Below, in pieces: positions 22,325 through 24,304 of a DNA stretch of 24,304 nucleotides; the stretch's first letter is position 1; every line of letters begins with the position of its first letter. The notes below the pieces were generated by a model. It saw only the letters and a list, made by a program, of their open reading frames with translations. It did not search any database and had not been told where the DNA came from. The stretch is from Gammaproteobacteria bacterium (GTDB lineage: Bacteria; Pseudomonadota; Gammaproteobacteria; DSM-19610): contig JAUXDG010000009.1 in the NCBI GenBank assembly GCA_030618475.1, positions 1 to 24,304 on the forward strand, read 5' to 3'. The position numbers and the translations under genes were made by a program.

Positions 22325-22830
22325 AGCGGACGCTCGCCTTTCTGTGTGTGCTGCTGTTTTCCTGGCACAGCGCTGCCAGCGATAGCCTGCCCAAGGGCAT
22401 TATGAAACTGGATGGCCGTGCCGCGCCGGCGCTGTTGCTGGAAGACATGGATGGACAAACGTGGGACATCGGCGAGGCACGCGGCCGCTGGGTATTCGTG
22501 CACTTCTGGGCTGCCTGGTGCGGGCCCTGTCGCCGCGAGATGCCAACCATACAGGCCATCTATCCGCAGTTTGATGCCGCTGAGCTGGAAATCGTCGTCA
22601 TCAATACCGCCGAGTCGGAAGATACCGTGTTTGAATTTCTAGCCGCGGTGGCGCCCGACCTCAACCCGCTGATGGATAAAGACGGTCTGGTCACCGAACG
22701 CTGGCAGCCCCGCGGACTGCCGGCCACGTTTCTCGTCGATCCCGCTGGCAGGCTGCAATACCTGGCGCTCGGAGGCCGACCCTGGGATACTCCGGATTAC
22801 CTTAACTTTCTTATGCATCTTATTGAATAA
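22303..22830 (+). CDS. TlpA-family periplasmic thioredoxin
   Basis: This 175-residue protein begins with a signal (TLAFLCVLLFSWHSAAS), then a TlpA/ResA-type thioredoxin fold: SLPKGIMKLDGRAAPALLLEDMDG, the GEARGRWVFVHFWAAWCGPC active site (Cys73-Gly-Pro-Cys76), REMPTIQAIYPQF, and the cis-proline loop RGLPATFLVDPAGRL. Such proteins reduce disulfides in cytochrome c maturation or specific periplasmic targets. It overlaps the upstream secreted gene by 22 nt and precedes the amidase by 17 nt. No cytochrome c or DsbD-like electron donor is in the window, so its reductant is unknown. Confidence 0.93.
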   Translation: MRKQRAIKRTLAFLCVLLFSWHSAASDSLPKGIMKLDGRAAPALLLEDMDGQTWDIGEARGRWVFVHFWAAWCGPCRREMPTIQAIYPQFDAAELEIVVINTAESEDTVFEFLAAVAPDLNPLMDKDGLVTERWQPRGLPATFLVDPAGRLQYLALGGRPWDTPDYLNFLMHLIE

Positions 22831-22847
22831 AAATAAAGTATAGATCC

Positions 22848-24270
22848 ATGCTTAACAGGATTCGGCTTGTTCTACTGGTTTTCCTGTGTGCTGCCTGCAC
22901 ACCGTCACCCCGACAAGAGGTCGCTACCGAAGCCGGTTTCGATGTCATCGAGCTCAGTATCGAGCAGGCGCAGCAGGCCCTGCGAACGGGGCTCATCAGT
23001 TGCCAACAGCTGACCGGCATCTACCTGAAACGCATCAAAGCCTACGATCAGCCAGGCCGGCTCAATGCGATCATCGACATCAACCCGAACGCCATGCAAC
23101 GGTCGCGTCAGCTCGATCGGAAATTTGTCGACAGTGGGCGCATGCAGAAACTGCACTGCATTCCGGTGATCCTCAAAGACAACTTCGATACCGCCGATAT
23201 GCCGACAGAAGCCGGTTCCATTGCCTTACAGGGATCACGTCCCCCGGATGATGCCTTTATGGTGCAACGCCTGCGGCAACACGACGCCATCATTATCGCC
23301 AAATCCAATATGGGGGAATGGGCTTTCAGCCCTTACCACACCATCAGCTCCACACACGGGGAAACCCGCAACGCCTACGACCTGAATCGTGTGCCGGCGG
23401 GCTCCAGTGGTGGTACCGCCTCGGCGATCGCGGCCAATTTCGGCATCATCGGCATGGGCACCGATACCGGCAACTCGATTCGCGGTCCGGCCTCGCATTT
23501 ATCGCTGGTCGGCATCCGTTCCACGCTCGGCGCAACCAGCCGCGACGGTATTGTGCCGCTGTTACTGAACCGCGATGTCGGCGGTCCGCTGATGCGCTCG
23601 GTAAAGGGTACGGCCATCGTCTACTCGTTGCTGGCCGGTTACGATCCGGCTGATCCCCTTACGCAAGCCGCGAAAGGTCGCATTAAACCCGATTACACGC
23701 GCTATCTGAAAGCCGACGGGCTGCAAGGCGCCCGCCTCGGCGTGTTACGCGATCTGGTCGATACGGGAAGCGCTGATTTTGAAGTCGTGGCAAGCATGGA
23801 CCAGGCCATCGAGGACCTGCGCCAGGCCGGTGCGGTGATTGTTGACCCGTTCGATATTCCAGACTTCGACCAATTGAAAAGTGCTACCGGTTTTTGCAGC
23901 CGCTTCCGCTATGATTTGAAAAACTACCTGCGGACAGTCGGCGCATCCGCTCCCATCCTCTCCCTCGACGAGGTGGCGGAGAGCAAGCGCTTTCTGCCAC
24001 AGAGTGCGCAGGCCATGGAGTGGGCCATGAGTGTGGACGGCGATCCGCAATCACAGACCCCGCCCTGTGTCGATGTACAGGGTGATCCGCGCCGCAAGCA
24101 GTTTCTGGATGCGGTGCTTGCCGCCATGGACAAGGCCAGGGTCGACGCCATCATCTACCCGACCTGGAGCAACCCGCCGCGTAAAATCGGCGACAGCGAA
24201 AGCCCGCACGGTAACAACAGTCCGGTCATTGCACCGCACACCGGGCAGCCGGCGATCACCGTGCCCATGG
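22848..24270 (+). CDS. Amidase-signature family protein, exported (partial, contig end)
   Basis: This amidase has about 474 genuine residues. A short hydrophobic leader with a lipobox-like end (VFLCAAC) suggests export, possibly as a lipoprotein. The amidase Ser-cisSer-Lys triad is present at family spacing: Lys110 (VILKDN), Ser186 (AGSSGGT) and Ser210 (GTDTGNSIRGPAS), 24 residues apart as in other members. Downstream are DGIVPLLLNRDVGGPL and HTGQPAITVPM near the end. ATG 22848 follows the TlpA gene by 17 nt. The reading frame continues past 24270 only because the adapter happens to stay open; the last ~11 residues in the raw frame are not protein. The substrate is unknown. Members with this export pattern are often aryl- or acyl-amide hydrolases. 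Confidence 0.92.
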
Positions 24271-24304
24271 AAGTCGGAGGCCAAGCGGTCTTAGGAAGAC
24301 AAAG
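24271..24304 (+). other. MGI/BGI library adapter sequence at the contig end
   Basis: The last bases match, from memory, the standard MGISEQ/BGISEQ forward adapter: AAGTCGGAGGCCAAGCGGTC from 24271 followed by TTAGGAAGACAA to 24302. This is a read-through artefact left by incomplete trimming, not genome. It truncates the amidase gene after about 24270. Confidence 0.93.

Noticed and set aside
1..24304. CRISPR arrays, tRNA/rRNA genes, transposases, prophage, toxin-antitoxin pairs
   Set aside because: No direct-repeat array, no recognisable tRNA or rRNA sequence, and no mobile-element proteins were seen in either strand.

Overview
The window reads as a piece of a gammaproteobacterial chromosome, probably from a free-living environmental bacterium of the Chromatiales/Ectothiorhodospirales type; this placement is an inference from gene families and gene order. 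Supporting features are the YciV-YciO-M50-TrpS-ScpA-ScpB-RluB gene order, a YciB-YciI-BolA-PpiC operon, many lipoproteins with clear lipoboxes, DUF2288, DUF4136 and DUF6455 proteins, and NnrS. Coding density is high. The right end is a contig end: the last ~34 bases look like an MGI/BGI sequencing adapter rather than genome, so this is probably a draft or metagenomic assembly.

Layout. (1) 1-2639, minus strand: an apparent operon of an unknown helical protein, YciB (septation/membrane), YciI, BolA and a lipoprotein parvulin cut by the left edge. (2) 2640-2716: a divergent promoter region with two mirror-image -10 motifs, each 7 nt from its start codon. (3) 2717-6211, plus: PHP phosphoesterase/RNase AM (YciV), YciO, an M50 site-2-type protease and TrpS. 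(4) 6229-7668, minus: a ChrA chromate transporter with lower GC, interrupting the trpS-scpA neighbourhood and bordered by repeats. (5) 7982-10323, plus: ScpA, ScpB, RluB, with diverged copies of one palindromic repeat on either side. (6) 10695-13750, plus: pyruvate kinase, a spermidine-synthase-like protein, DUF2288 and an LEA/WHy lipoprotein. (7) 13751-14077: an AT-rich gap with DnaA-box matches. (8) 14078-16609, plus: DUF4136 lipoprotein, an intergenic repeat, an FmdB-like small protein, a small unknown and NnrS. (9) 16606-17809, minus: DUF6455 membrane protein and a thioredoxin-HEAT fusion. (10) 18028-21145, plus: MsrA, a double-CDGSH Fe-S protein and a stand-alone fatty acyl-AMP ligase fused to a carrier domain. 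(11) 21150-24270, plus: a FIST C-terminal gene remnant, a small helical protein, a secreted two-cysteine protein overlapping a TlpA-like thioredoxin, and a secreted amidase cut by the contig end.

Functional themes: core cell-cycle, translation and glycolysis genes (ScpAB, TrpS, RluB, Pyk), plus an accessory second half rich in redox and nitrosative-stress functions (NnrS, Trx-HEAT, MsrA, CDGSH, TlpA). No CRISPR array, tRNA, rRNA, transposase or prophage was found. The best candidates for something undescribed are the orphan FAAL-carrier gene next to a decapitated FIST gene, the secreted protein/TlpA pair, the DnaA-box gap, and the mirror-image leaderless promoters.
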